Source: Nocardia salmonicida NBRC 13393 (lineage in GTDB: Bacteria > Actinomycetota > Actinomycetes > Mycobacteriales > Mycobacteriaceae). Taken from it: a DNA stretch of 56,184 nucleotides. A model generated the notes under the pieces. The model was not told the DNA's origin, ran no database searches, and saw only the letters and a list, made by a program, of their open reading frames with translations. The stretch spans positions 1 through 56,184 of the forward strand of contig NZ_BDBR01000059.1 in assembly GCF_001613085.1 (NCBI RefSeq), given 5' to 3'. Each line of letters opens with the position of its first letter. The first letter of the stretch is position 1. This document shows positions 25,512 through 33,051 of the stretch, piece by piece. The position numbers and the translations under genes were made by a program.

Positions 25512-26081
25512 GTGCGTAAGTGGAGCAGGAAGAACTCACTGAGTGGCCTCAAGCTTCGATCCGAAATGGACGAGCACGAGGCCACCGTCCTCCGCTCCCT
25601 GATCGGCGCGGTGTCCGGACTGCTCAGCGACCGCGCCGCCGACGCCCCCGAGGACGAACTCGCCGCGCTCACCGGCCTGCGTACCGGCAACTCCACCCCG
25701 CCCGACGATCCGCAGCTGCTGCGCCTGCTGCCCGATTTCCACCGCGCCGAACCCGGTTCCCCCGATGCCAAGCGCGCCGATCTCAACAGTGCGCTGCGCA
25801 GCCTGCACGAGCCGGAGATCATCGACGCGAAACTCGCCGCGGGCCGGACTGTGCTCGACAGTTGCCCGGAAATGGGCGGCAAGATCGTGCTCACCCCCGA
25901 GCAGGCCGACGCGTGGCTGGCCGCGCTCACCGATGTCCGGCTCGCGCTGGGCACCCTGCTCGACATCGACGACGACACGCCCGACCATTTCGATCCGGAA
26001 GACCCGCGCGCGCCGCATCTGGACGTCTACCACTGGCTGACGTGGATGCAGGATTCACTGCTCCAGGCGCTGGCTCCCTGA
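25512..26081 (+). CDS. DUF2017 protein (Rv1332-type)
   Basis: 189 aa, GTG start. Function unknown although homologues are often labelled transcriptional regulators. Seen: helical, acidic; family start LRSEMDEHEATVLRSLIGAV and end HLDVYHWLTWMQDSLLQAL. No recognisable DNA-binding motif. It follows clpS closely in all relatives, which suggests a link with N-degron proteolysis, but no direct evidence is visible here. Confidence 0.88.
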   Translation: MRKWSRKNSLSGLKLRSEMDEHEATVLRSLIGAVSGLLSDRAADAPEDELAALTGLRTGNSTPPDDPQLLRLLPDFHRAEPGSPDAKRADLNSALRSLHEPEIIDAKLAAGRTVLDSCPEMGGKIVLTPEQADAWLAALTDVRLALGTLLDIDDDTPDHFDPEDPRAPHLDVYHWLTWMQDSLLQALAP

Positions 26082-26126
26082 CCCTGTCGCGGTGCAGGGA
26101 TTCGCTGATCAGACAAGGACGAGACA

Positions 26127-27185
26127 ATGCGCAGCAGCCCCGGGGCACGCAACTCGATCACTGATGTCGCCGGGGTGCTGGTCGGGCATCACCAAGCCCT
26201 CGACGCCGAGGTCACCCTCGGCACCGGCGCCGCGACGGGCTGCACCGTGGTGCGGGCCCCCGGCGGTGCGACAGCTTCGGTCGACGTCCGCGGCGGCGGT
26301 CCGGGTACCAGGGAAACCGACCTGCTCGACCCCGCCAACACCGTCCGCCAACTCCACGCCGTGCTCCTCACCGGCGGAAGCGCGTACGGCCTCGCCGCCG
26401 CCGACGGGGTGATGCGCTGGTCGGAGGAACACGGCGAGGGCATTCCGATGGACCCGACCGACGCGAGTCGGGTGGTGCCGATCGTGCCCGGCGCGGTGAT
26501 CTTCGATCTGCCGGTCGGTGACTGGGGCATCCGGCCCGACGCCGATTTCGGATATCGCGCGGCCGCGGCGGCGTCGACCGAGTTCGCCAGGGGCACCGCG
26601 GGCGCCGGCGTCGGTGCGCGGGCGGGCGCGATCAAGGGCGGAATCGGTTCGGCGAGCGTGGTTCTCGCGGACGGCCCAGGGGCCGGGGTGACCGTCGGCG
26701 CGGTGATCGTGGCCAATCCCGTCGGGTCGGTCGTCGATCCGCGCACCGGGTTGCCGTGGGGCGTCGGCACCGACGGACCCGACTTCTTCGGGTTGCGGCA
26801 GGGGACACCGGACGAGATCGCCGCACTGGCCGCGCTACCCGCGAAGAGCATGGTTCTCAACACGACGATCGGCGTGATCGCCACCGACGCCGCCCTCGAC
26901 CCGGCCGGCTGTCGAAGGATGGCCGCCACCGGGCACGACGGACTCGCCCGGGCGATCCGACCCGTGCATTCCCCGCTCGACGGCGACACCCTGTTCGCGC
27001 TGTCCACCGGCGCGATCGAGGTCCCCCCGCTCCCGCTGCCGCCCGCGTTTCCCACTGATCTGCTGCTGCTCGACCAGTTGTGTACAGCCGCGGCGGTGGT
27101 CGTCGAGCGCGCCGTCGTCGACGCGGTGCTCGCCGCGACCTCGATCGCCGGAATTCCCGCCTACTACGACCTGTTTCCGCGCTGA
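26127..27185 (+). CDS. P1/S58-family self-processing peptidase (DmpA-like)
   Basis: 352 aa, ATG start. N-terminal-nucleophile peptidase family (DmpA, BapA) that cleaves itself and then acts as an aminopeptidase. Seen: NSITDVAGVLVGHH at the start, VLLTGGSAYGLAAADGVMRW, GAIKGGIGSAS, and the processing site in LNTTIGVIATDA where Thr would become the new N terminus. Length matches Rv1333. No signal peptide, so cytoplasmic. Substrate unknown. Between the DUF2017 gene (46 bases) and mec (205 bases). Confidence 0.9.
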   Translation: MRSSPGARNSITDVAGVLVGHHQALDAEVTLGTGAATGCTVVRAPGGATASVDVRGGGPGTRETDLLDPANTVRQLHAVLLTGGSAYGLAAADGVMRWSEEHGEGIPMDPTDASRVVPIVPGAVIFDLPVGDWGIRPDADFGYRAAAAASTEFARGTAGAGVGARAGAIKGGIGSASVVLADGPGAGVTVGAVIVANPVGSVVDPRTGLPWGVGTDGPDFFGLRQGTPDEIAALAALPAKSMVLNTTIGVIATDAALDPAGCRRMAATGHDGLARAIRPVHSPLDGDTLFALSTGAIEVPPLPLPPAFPTDLLLLDQLCTAAAVVVERAVVDAVLAATSIAGIPAYYDLFPR

Positions 27186-27337
27186 TCGGGCAGTCGTCGC
27201 CGCCCTCGGTCGGTGAGGCTGCGATGCAGCCCGAACCACCTGCGGACCAGCCCTTCAGCGACTTTCCGCGCCTGCGGTGACGACCCGTCCGGGACCGGAG
27301 TGCATGCCCCGCGGAATACCCGAATAGGGTGAGTCGT

Positions 27338-27358
27338 TGTCGAGGAAGGTGCTCGACA
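27338..27358 (+). promoter_or_regulatory. Small hairpin in the leader region of mec-cysO-cysM
   Basis: TGTCGAG-gaaggtg-CTCGACA, 7-bp stem, 33 bases before the mec GTG. The 205-base gap 27186-27390 holds no credible gene and is the likeliest place for a separate promoter of the cysteine genes. Function of the hairpin is uncertain. Confidence 0.3.
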
Positions 27359-27390
27359 GCACGCAGGCAGGATGTGGAAAGGGTCGACAA

Positions 27391-27804
27391 GTGCTGGTGA
27401 TCAGGGCCGATCTCGTTGACGCGATGGTGGCGCACGCCCGCGCCGACCACCCCGACGAGGCCTGCGGCATCATCGCCGGTCCCGAGGGCAGTGACCGGCC
27501 CGAACGCTTCGTCGAGATGGTCAACGCCGAACGCTCGCCCACCTTCTACCGGTTCGATTCCGGGGAACAACTGCGCGTGTGGCGCGCGATGGACGACGCC
27601 GACGAGGTGCCGGTCGTCATCTACCACTCACACACCGCCACCGAGGCCTACCCGAGCCGCACCGACATCTCCTACGCCGCCGAACCGGACGCGCACTATG
27701 TGCTCGTCTCCACGCGCGATCCGCAGTCCCACGAACTGCGCAGCTACCGCATCGTCGACGGCGAGGTCACCGAAGAACCGGTGCGCATCGTCGAGTCCTA
27801 CTGA
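27391..27804 (+). CDS. mec: CysO-cysteine isopeptidase (JAMM/M67 metallopeptidase)
   Basis: 137 aa from GTG 27391. Zinc peptidase that releases cysteine from the CysO-cysteine adduct and regenerates the sulfur carrier. Seen: the JAMM set Glu23 (DEACG), His79 and His81 (YHSHTATEAYPSRTD), Ser89 and Asp92. It corresponds to Rv1334 and is first of the mec-cysO-cysM group, 37 bases before cysO. Because the neighbouring CysO carries one residue beyond Gly-Gly, this peptidase may also trim that carrier (inference). Confidence 0.95.
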   Translation: MLVIRADLVDAMVAHARADHPDEACGIIAGPEGSDRPERFVEMVNAERSPTFYRFDSGEQLRVWRAMDDADEVPVVIYHSHTATEAYPSRTDISYAAEPDAHYVLVSTRDPQSHELRSYRIVDGEVTEEPVRIVESY

Positions 27805-27841
27805 ACCCGTCCGAGAAAAGTCACCACCCCGAGGAGTCCCC

Positions 27842-28117
27842 ATGCCGGTAACCGTGTCCATTCCGACCATCATGCGCGGTATCACCGGAGGTGAGAAGCG
27901 CGTGCAGGGCGAGGGCTCGACGCTGTCGGCGCTCATCTCCGACCTCGACGCCAATCACCCCGGACTGGCCGAGAAGCTGCTGTCGGACGGCAAGCTGAAC
28001 CGCTACGTCAACATCTACGTCGACGACGAGGACGTGCGCTTCTCGGGTGGTCTGGAAGCCGAGGTGCCCGCGGGCGCGTCGGTGACCATCCTGCCCGCCG
28101 TGGCCGGCGGCGCCTGA
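27842..28117 (+). CDS. cysO: Sulfur-carrier protein CysO (ubiquitin-like)
   Basis: 91 aa, ATG after GAGGAGTCCCC. Carries sulfur as a C-terminal thiocarboxylate for the cysteine synthase CysM. Seen: MPVTVSIPTIMRGITGGEKR, NRYVNIYVDDEDVRFSGG, and the end VTILPAVAGGA. The Gly-Gly that must be the terminus for adenylation by MoeZ is followed here by one alanine, whereas the M. tuberculosis protein ends at Gly-Gly; so a processing step is expected. Four bases before cysM. Confidence 0.94.
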   Translation: MPVTVSIPTIMRGITGGEKRVQGEGSTLSALISDLDANHPGLAEKLLSDGKLNRYVNIYVDDEDVRFSGGLEAEVPAGASVTILPAVAGGA

Positions 28118-28121
28118 CACC

Positions 28122-29084
28122 GTGGCCCGCTACGAATCCCTGATCGCGACGCTCGGCAACACCCCGCTCGTCGGATTGCAGAAACTATCGCCCCAATGGG
28201 ACGGCGACGATCACGTGCGGCTGTGGGCCAAGCTGGAGGACCGCAATCCCACGGGGTCGATCAAGGATCGGCCCGCGCTGCGGATGATCGAACAGGCCGA
28301 GGCCGACGGGCTGCTCACCCCCGGGTGCACGATTCTGGAGCCGACCAGCGGCAACACCGGGATCTCGCTGGCCATGGCGGCCAAGCTCAAGGGTTACCGG
28401 ATCGTCTGTGTGATGCCGGAGAACACCTCGGTGGAGCGGCGGCAATTGCTGACGATGTTCGGCGCCGAGATCATCGACTCGCCCGCGGCGGGTGGGTCCA
28501 ATCAAGCGGTGGCGATGGCCAAGCAGATCGCGGCGCAGAATCCGGACTGGGTGATGCTGTACCAGTACGGCAACCCGGCCAACGCGCTCGCGCACTACGA
28601 GAACACCGGGCCGGAATTGCTGGCCGATCTGCCGGAGATCACGCACTTCGTCGCGGGGCTCGGCACCACCGGAACCCTGATGGGCACCGGTCGGTATCTG
28701 CGTGAACAGGTGCCCGATATCGAGATCGTGGCCGCGGAACCCCGGTACGGCGAGCTGGTCTACGGCCTGCGCAATATCGACGAGGGATTCATTCCGGAGC
28801 TCTACGACGAGAAAGTGCTGACCACCCGTTTCTCGGTGGGGCCCTACGACGCGGTGAAGCGGACTCGTGAACTGGTCGGCGAGGAGGGAATCTTCGCCGG
28901 GATCTCCACCGGCGCGATCCTGCACGCCGCGCTCGGCATCGCCAAGAAGGCACAGAAGGCTGGCAAACGGGCCGATATCGCGTTCGTGGTCGCCGATGGC
29001 GGGTGGAAGTATTTGTCTACCGGGGCATACGACGGCACGCTGGACGAAGCCGAGGAGAAGCTGGACGGGCAACTCTGGGCCTGA
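28122..29084 (+). CDS. cysM: O-phosphoserine sulfhydrylase (CysO-dependent cysteine synthase)
   Basis: 320 aa, GTG start. PLP enzyme of the cysteine synthase family that uses O-phosphoserine and thiocarboxylated CysO. Seen: PLP lysine Lys48 in NPTGSIKDRP, phosphate loop EPTSGNTGISLA, GLGTTGTLMGTGRYL, and the C-terminal tail DGTLDEAEEKLDGQLWA that enters the active site in the M. tuberculosis enzyme. Corresponds to Rv1336. Tightly packed behind cysO, so coupled expression of carrier and synthase is likely. Confidence 0.95.
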   Translation: MARYESLIATLGNTPLVGLQKLSPQWDGDDHVRLWAKLEDRNPTGSIKDRPALRMIEQAEADGLLTPGCTILEPTSGNTGISLAMAAKLKGYRIVCVMPENTSVERRQLLTMFGAEIIDSPAAGGSNQAVAMAKQIAAQNPDWVMLYQYGNPANALAHYENTGPELLADLPEITHFVAGLGTTGTLMGTGRYLREQVPDIEIVAAEPRYGELVYGLRNIDEGFIPELYDEKVLTTRFSVGPYDAVKRTRELVGEEGIFAGISTGAILHAALGIAKKAQKAGKRADIAFVVADGGWKYLSTGAYDGTLDEAEEKLDGQLWA

Positions 29085-29155
29085 CCGGATGCCGCCCGGC
29101 TTCGGTACGCTCTGGTCAACGGGCTGTTCGACAGTCCCTTGCCAGAGTGGAGGCG

Positions 29156-29842
29156 ATGTCGGTGAGCGGTGGGGTGGGTGCCTCGTTCGATAACGCGAGT
29201 CCGAGCGTCGGTGCGTCGCGAGGCGGGTCGTGGATTCGCGCCGCGGTGGTGATTCTGGGCTTCGTGGGGTCGCTGTATGTGATCGAGGGCGTCGACATGG
29301 TGCTCTCCTACGATTCACCGCCCGGCGCGCCCGGCGAGCTGGACTCGGCGGGGATCGAACCGCGTGAGGTGGCCGGGCTCGACGGCATTCTCTGGGCGCC
29401 GCTGCTGCACGGCGGCTGGGACCATCTGTTCGCCAACACGCTGCCGTTGCTGGTGCTCGGGTTCCTCGTGTTGCTCTCCGGGATCGGGCGGGGGATCGCC
29501 GCGACGGCGATCATCTGGGTGATCGCGGGCGTCGGCACCTGGCTCACCGGGTCGACGGGGAGTGTGCATGTCGGAGCGTCGTCGATCGTGTTCGGTTGGC
29601 TGACGTATCTGATCTGCCGCGGGTGGTTCGCGCGCAACGTGGGCCAGATCGTGGTGGGGCTGGTGATCCTGGTGTTCTACGGCTCGATGCTGTGGGGCGT
29701 GCTGCCGAGCGACCCTCGAATTTCTTGGCAGGGACATCTTTTCGGGGCGGTGGGTGGAGTGCTCGCGGGCTGGGTACTCTCGTCAGATGAACGTCGACGC
29801 CGCCGTGGAGCATCGGTCGGCCGCGCAGCACCAACGCGGTAG
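29156..29842 (+). CDS. Rhomboid-family intramembrane serine protease
   Basis: 228 aa from ATG 29156 with GTGGAGGCG upstream. Membrane protease. Seen: about six hydrophobic segments, HGGWDHLFANTLPLLVLGFL, catalytic Ser142 in VHVGASSIVFGWL and His194 in WQGHLFGAVGGVLAGW; C-terminal Arg-rich tail. The active-site motif is GASS rather than GxSG. Corresponds to Rv1337. In M. tuberculosis murI follows; here the next gene is the metallo-beta-lactamase-fold gene 69 bases on. Confidence 0.9.
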   Translation: MSVSGGVGASFDNASPSVGASRGGSWIRAAVVILGFVGSLYVIEGVDMVLSYDSPPGAPGELDSAGIEPREVAGLDGILWAPLLHGGWDHLFANTLPLLVLGFLVLLSGIGRGIAATAIIWVIAGVGTWLTGSTGSVHVGASSIVFGWLTYLICRGWFARNVGQIVVGLVILVFYGSMLWGVLPSDPRISWQGHLFGAVGGVLAGWVLSSDERRRRRGASVGRAAPTR

Positions 29843-29911
29843 CCGGGGATCCGGTCTGGAAATTGGGGGGATCCTGCATTGAGTACCAGCACGTCGTGGC
29901 AGCATGGGGGC

Positions 29912-30676
29912 ATGCGCCTTACCGTCCTCGGGTGCTCGGGCAGCGTGTCCGGCCCGGACTCTCCAGCGTCGGGCTACCTGCTGACGGGCCCTGATATGCG
30001 GCCGACAGTCATCGACTTCGGCCCCGGGATCTTCGGCGCGCTGCAGAAGCACATGAACCCCGCCGATGTCGACATCTTCCTCACCCACCTGCACGCGGAT
30101 CACTGCTTGGATCTGCCCGCACTGCTGGTGTGGCGTCGCTACCATCCGAATCCGCCGACCGGTAAGGCCCTGGTACGTGGACCGTCCGATGCGCCGTTGC
30201 GGATCGGAAACGCGTCCGCCGAGATCGGGGGCGAGACCGACGACTGGTCCGACGTGATCGACTCGCAGGCCTGGGTCGAGAACATGCCGATCCCGTTCGG
30301 TCCCGGTCACACGGTGGAAGCTCGGCGGATGTTCCACCCGCCGGAGTCCTACGGGCTGCGGATCACCGCTGCCGACGGTCGGGTCTTCGTCTACACCGGC
30401 GACACCGCGATGTGCGATGCCGTCGTCGAGCTGGCGCAGGGCGCCGACGTGCTGTTGGCCGAGGCGTCGTGGACCCATGATCCGGCGAATCGTCCTGCGG
30501 GAATTCATCTTTCGGGAACCGAGGCGGGCGAGATCGCGACCCGCGCCGGGGCGAAGGAGCTGTTGCTGACCCACATTCCGCCGTGGACTTCGCGCGAAGA
30601 TGTGATCGCGGAGGCCAAGGCGGCGTTCTCGGGGCCGGTGCACGCGGTATCTCCAGGGGAGACGTTCGACCTGTAG
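29912..30676 (+). CDS. Metallo-beta-lactamase-fold cyclic-nucleotide phosphodiesterase homologue (Rv1339-type)
   Basis: 254 aa from ATG 29912. Rv1339 and relatives are atypical class II phosphodiesterases able to hydrolyse cAMP. Seen: CSGSVSGPDSPASGYLL at the start, metal-binding HLHADHCLDLP (His59, His61, Asp63, His64), DTAMCDAVVELA, and ASWTHDPANR followed by LLTHIPPWTSREDV. Length matches. Probable operon with rph and rdgB downstream. The in vivo substrate in this organism is inferred from the family only. Confidence 0.9.
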   Translation: MRLTVLGCSGSVSGPDSPASGYLLTGPDMRPTVIDFGPGIFGALQKHMNPADVDIFLTHLHADHCLDLPALLVWRRYHPNPPTGKALVRGPSDAPLRIGNASAEIGGETDDWSDVIDSQAWVENMPIPFGPGHTVEARRMFHPPESYGLRITAADGRVFVYTGDTAMCDAVVELAQGADVLLAEASWTHDPANRPAGIHLSGTEAGEIATRAGAKELLLTHIPPWTSREDVIAEAKAAFSGPVHAVSPGETFDL

Positions 30677-30750
30677 GCGCGCGGGGATCCGCCGGCCGGG
30701 AACGCGGACCTGGGGTGGTCGGTGGCGCGGTACGGGTTAGTCTGTCCAGC

Positions 30751-31515
30751 GTGTCTAGACGAGCTGATGGTAGGGCGGATGACGAACTCCGCGACGTGAA
30801 GATCACTCGGGGTTTCACCACGCACCCGGCGGGTTCGGTGCTGGTGGAATTCGGGCAGACGCGGGTGATGTGTACCGCGAGCGTCACCGAGGGGGTGCCG
30901 CCGTGGCGCCGGGATTCGGGGTTGGGCTGGCTGACCGCGGAATACGCGATGCTGCCCGCTGCCACGCACACCCGCAGTGGTCGGGAGTCGGTGAAGGGCA
31001 AGGTCGGCGGGCGGACGCAGGAGATCAGCAGGCTGATCGGGCGTTCGCTGCGGGCCTGCATCGACCTGGCCGCGCTCGGCGAGAACACGATCGCGCTCGA
31101 CTGCGATGTGCTGCAGGCCGACGGTGGCACCCGCACCGCCGCGATCACCGGCGCCTATGTGGCGCTCTGCGATGCGGTGACCTACCTGGCCGCCGCGGGC
31201 AAACTGGCTGACCCGCAGCCGATCTCGTGCATGATCGCCGCGGTCAGCGTGGGTGTGGTCGATGGGCGCGTTCGCCTCGACCTGCCCTACGAGGAAGACT
31301 CGCGCGCCGAGGTCGACATGAACGTGGTGGCCACCGACACCGGAACTCTGGTCGAGATCCAGGGCACCGGCGAGGGCGCGACGTTCCCGCGCTCGACCCT
31401 GGACAAGATGCTCGACTCGGCTTTCCACGGCGCCGAGCAGCTGTTCGCGATCCAGAAGGCGGCGCTGGCGCTGCCGTACCCGGGCGCCCTGCCCGAGCTG
31501 TCCGCGAAGAAGTAG
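30751..31515 (+). CDS. rph: Ribonuclease PH
   Basis: 254 aa from GTG 30751, matching the family start SRRADGRADDELRDVKITRG. Phosphate-dependent 3'-5' exonuclease that trims tRNA 3' ends. Seen: GFTTHPAGSVLVEFGQTRVM, SGRESVKGKVGGRTQEISRL, DCDVLQADGGTRTAAITGA, and DLPYEEDSRAEVDMNVV with the acidic catalytic residues. Corresponds to Rv1340. An extension to 30583 overlaps the upstream gene and is rejected. Two bases separate its stop from the rdgB start. Confidence 0.95.
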   Translation: MSRRADGRADDELRDVKITRGFTTHPAGSVLVEFGQTRVMCTASVTEGVPPWRRDSGLGWLTAEYAMLPAATHTRSGRESVKGKVGGRTQEISRLIGRSLRACIDLAALGENTIALDCDVLQADGGTRTAAITGAYVALCDAVTYLAAAGKLADPQPISCMIAAVSVGVVDGRVRLDLPYEEDSRAEVDMNVVATDTGTLVEIQGTGEGATFPRSTLDKMLDSAFHGAEQLFAIQKAALALPYPGALPELSAKK

Positions 31516-31517
31516 CC

Positions 31518-32123
31518 GTGGCCGCGCGTGTGCTGGTCGCCAGCCGAAATGCCAAGAAGCTGAAAGAGCTTCGCCGAATTCTCGATGAAGCAGGCGTGGC
31601 CGGAGTCGAATTGGTGAGCCTGAACGAGGTGCCACCTTACGAGGAGGCGCCCGAAACCGGGGCCACCTTCGAGGAGAACGCGATCGCGAAGGCGCGTGAC
31701 GGTGCCGTCGCGACCGGATTGCCTTGCGTGGCCGATGATTCCGGCATCGAAGTGGACGCGCTGAACGGAATGCCCGGCGTGCTGTCGGCCCGGTGGGCGG
31801 GTGGCCACGGGGACGATGCCGCGAACAACGCCCTGCTGCTGGCCCAACTCGGCGACGTCCCCGACGACCGCCGGGGTGGCCGCTTCGTCTCCACCTGCGC
31901 GCTGGTCCTGCCCGACGGCACGACCACGGTGGTGCGCGGCGAATGGCCGGGCGCCATCGCCCGCGAACCCCACGGCGACGGCGGTTTCGGCTACGACCCG
32001 CTGTTTCTCCCCGAGGGCGGCACCGGCAGCGCCGCCGAACTCACCCCCGCGGAAAAGGACGCGGTCTCCCACCGGGGCCGCGCCCTGACCCAGCTCATCC
32101 CCGCCCTGGCCGCCCTGGCCTGA
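31518..32123 (+). CDS. rdgB: RdgB/HAM1-type non-canonical purine NTP pyrophosphatase
   Basis: 201 aa, GTG start. Removes ITP, dITP and XTP from the nucleotide pool. Seen: SRNAKKLKELRRIL substrate-loop motif, ETGATFEENAIAKAR, VADDSGIEVDALNGMPGVLS, GGFGYDPLFLPEG, and LTPAEKDAVSHRGRAL, all diagnostic. Corresponds to Rv1341 and is coupled to rph. Followed by a strong convergent terminator. Confidence 0.96.
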   Translation: MAARVLVASRNAKKLKELRRILDEAGVAGVELVSLNEVPPYEEAPETGATFEENAIAKARDGAVATGLPCVADDSGIEVDALNGMPGVLSARWAGGHGDDAANNALLLAQLGDVPDDRRGGRFVSTCALVLPDGTTTVVRGEWPGAIAREPHGDGGFGYDPLFLPEGGTGSAAELTPAEKDAVSHRGRALTQLIPALAALA

Positions 32124-32149
32124 GCTCGGGGAGCCGACCGTACAACGAC

Positions 32150-32188
32150 AGCGCCGCCGCTCCGGATCACCGGGGCGGCGGCGCTTTT
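32150..32188. terminator. Terminator between converging rdgB and DUF3817 genes
   Basis: AGCGCCGCCGC (32150-32160) pairs with 32175-32185, extended by CCGG-ATCA-CCGG at the tip with one wobble pair, and followed by TTTT (32185-32188). Confidence 0.88.
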
Positions 32189-32196
32189 CGTCGAGG

Positions 32197-32574
32197 TCAG
32201 AGGCTGTACTGCTGCTTGATTTCCTTGGCGTTGCGGTGTTCGACGAAGAAGGACAGCAGGGGAATGGTGCCCGCGATGAGGGTGCCGACGGTGCGCCCGA
32301 TGGGCCAGCGGACCTTCACGGCGAGGTCGGCGGTGACCAACAGGTAGGCGAAGTACACCCAGCCGTGCACGACCGCGATCCAGCTGGGGGTGTCGGCGCC
32401 GAAGCCGTATTTGGCGATCACCTCGACGGTGAGCAGCAGCAGCCACAGACCGGTGACCCAGGCCAGGACGCGGTAGCGCAGCAGGGCCGAGGCGATCTTG
32501 GCGGTGGGGGCGCTGCCCGTGGGGGCGGCGGAGTCGGTGTCCAGCGACGGTGCGGTGGTGTTGTTGTCGGTCAC
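32197..32574 (-). CDS. DUF3817 membrane protein (Rv1342c-type)
   Basis: 125 aa from GTG 32574, whose last two bases overlap the stop codon of the upstream LprD gene (GTGA), so translation is coupled. Seen: polar N terminus, three hydrophobic segments (WVTGLWLLLLTVEVIA, GWVYFAYLLVTADLAV, VGTLIAGTIPLLSFFVE) and HRNAKEIKQQYSL at the end. DUF3817 function is unknown. The same two-gene arrangement occurs as Rv1343c-Rv1342c. Confidence 0.9.
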   Translation of the reverse strand: MTDNNTTAPSLDTDSAAPTGSAPTAKIASALLRYRVLAWVTGLWLLLLTVEVIAKYGFGADTPSWIAVVHGWVYFAYLLVTADLAVKVRWPIGRTVGTLIAGTIPLLSFFVEHRNAKEIKQQYSL

Positions 32575-33008
32575 CCGGCATTCCTCTCGGGGGAGTGCAA
32601 GCCGGCGGTGCGGACCTGCGCATCGATGTCGCTGGCGTGCAGTTGCGCCAGGTACTGGTTGTAGGCGGCCGTTTCCGGGTCGTCGGACGAGGCGGCGGCG
32701 GGGCGTTCCGGCAGGATGCCCGCGGGGATCTCGCGCGGCGCCTCCGCTTTGCCCGGACGCGGCGGCGTCGGCTCGTCGGCCTCGCGTTCCAGCCGCACGA
32801 ACCGCACATAGGCGAACACCGCGAAACCGGCGAACAGTGGCCACTGCAGCGCGTAGCCGAGATTCTGGCCGGTCCCCGACGACGATTCGTACCGCTCCCA
32901 CTGCCACCAGGCCAGCGCCAGACAGCCCAGCGCGGCGACACAGACCAGCGCGATCAGAGCCGGACGATTGTGCGCCGGGCGAGGAGGTGGAACGGACACG
33001 CGCTCCAC
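32571..33008 (-). CDS. lprD: LprD-like membrane or lipoprotein
   Basis: 145 aa, GTG start. Homologue of Rv1343c. Seen: N-terminal hydrophobic segment with AALGC (Cys29), an imperfect lipobox, then WWQWERYESSSGTGQNLGYA, a second hydrophobic segment LQWPLFAGFAVFAYVRF and a long polar Ala/Pro/Glu-rich tail. In this protein the tail (about 75 residues) is longer than the mycobacterial one. Because the hydrophobic segments may simply span the membrane, lipid attachment is uncertain. Coupled to the DUF3817 gene. Confidence 0.82.
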   Translation of the reverse strand: MERVSVPPPRPAHNRPALIALVCVAALGCLALAWWQWERYESSSGTGQNLGYALQWPLFAGFAVFAYVRFVRLEREADEPTPPRPGKAEAPREIPAGILPERPAAASSDDPETAAYNQYLAQLHASDIDAQVRTAGLHSPERNAG

Positions 33009-33051
33009 GGTACCCGCCTACTACAGGCTGCGTAGGAGCAGGTCGCGGTGC

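Noticed and set aside
27224..27280. 18-codon reading frame upstream of mec, considered as a cysteine attenuator peptide
   Set aside because: It contains no cysteine codon and no terminator/antiterminator pair follows, so it does not fit the known cysteine attenuator design.
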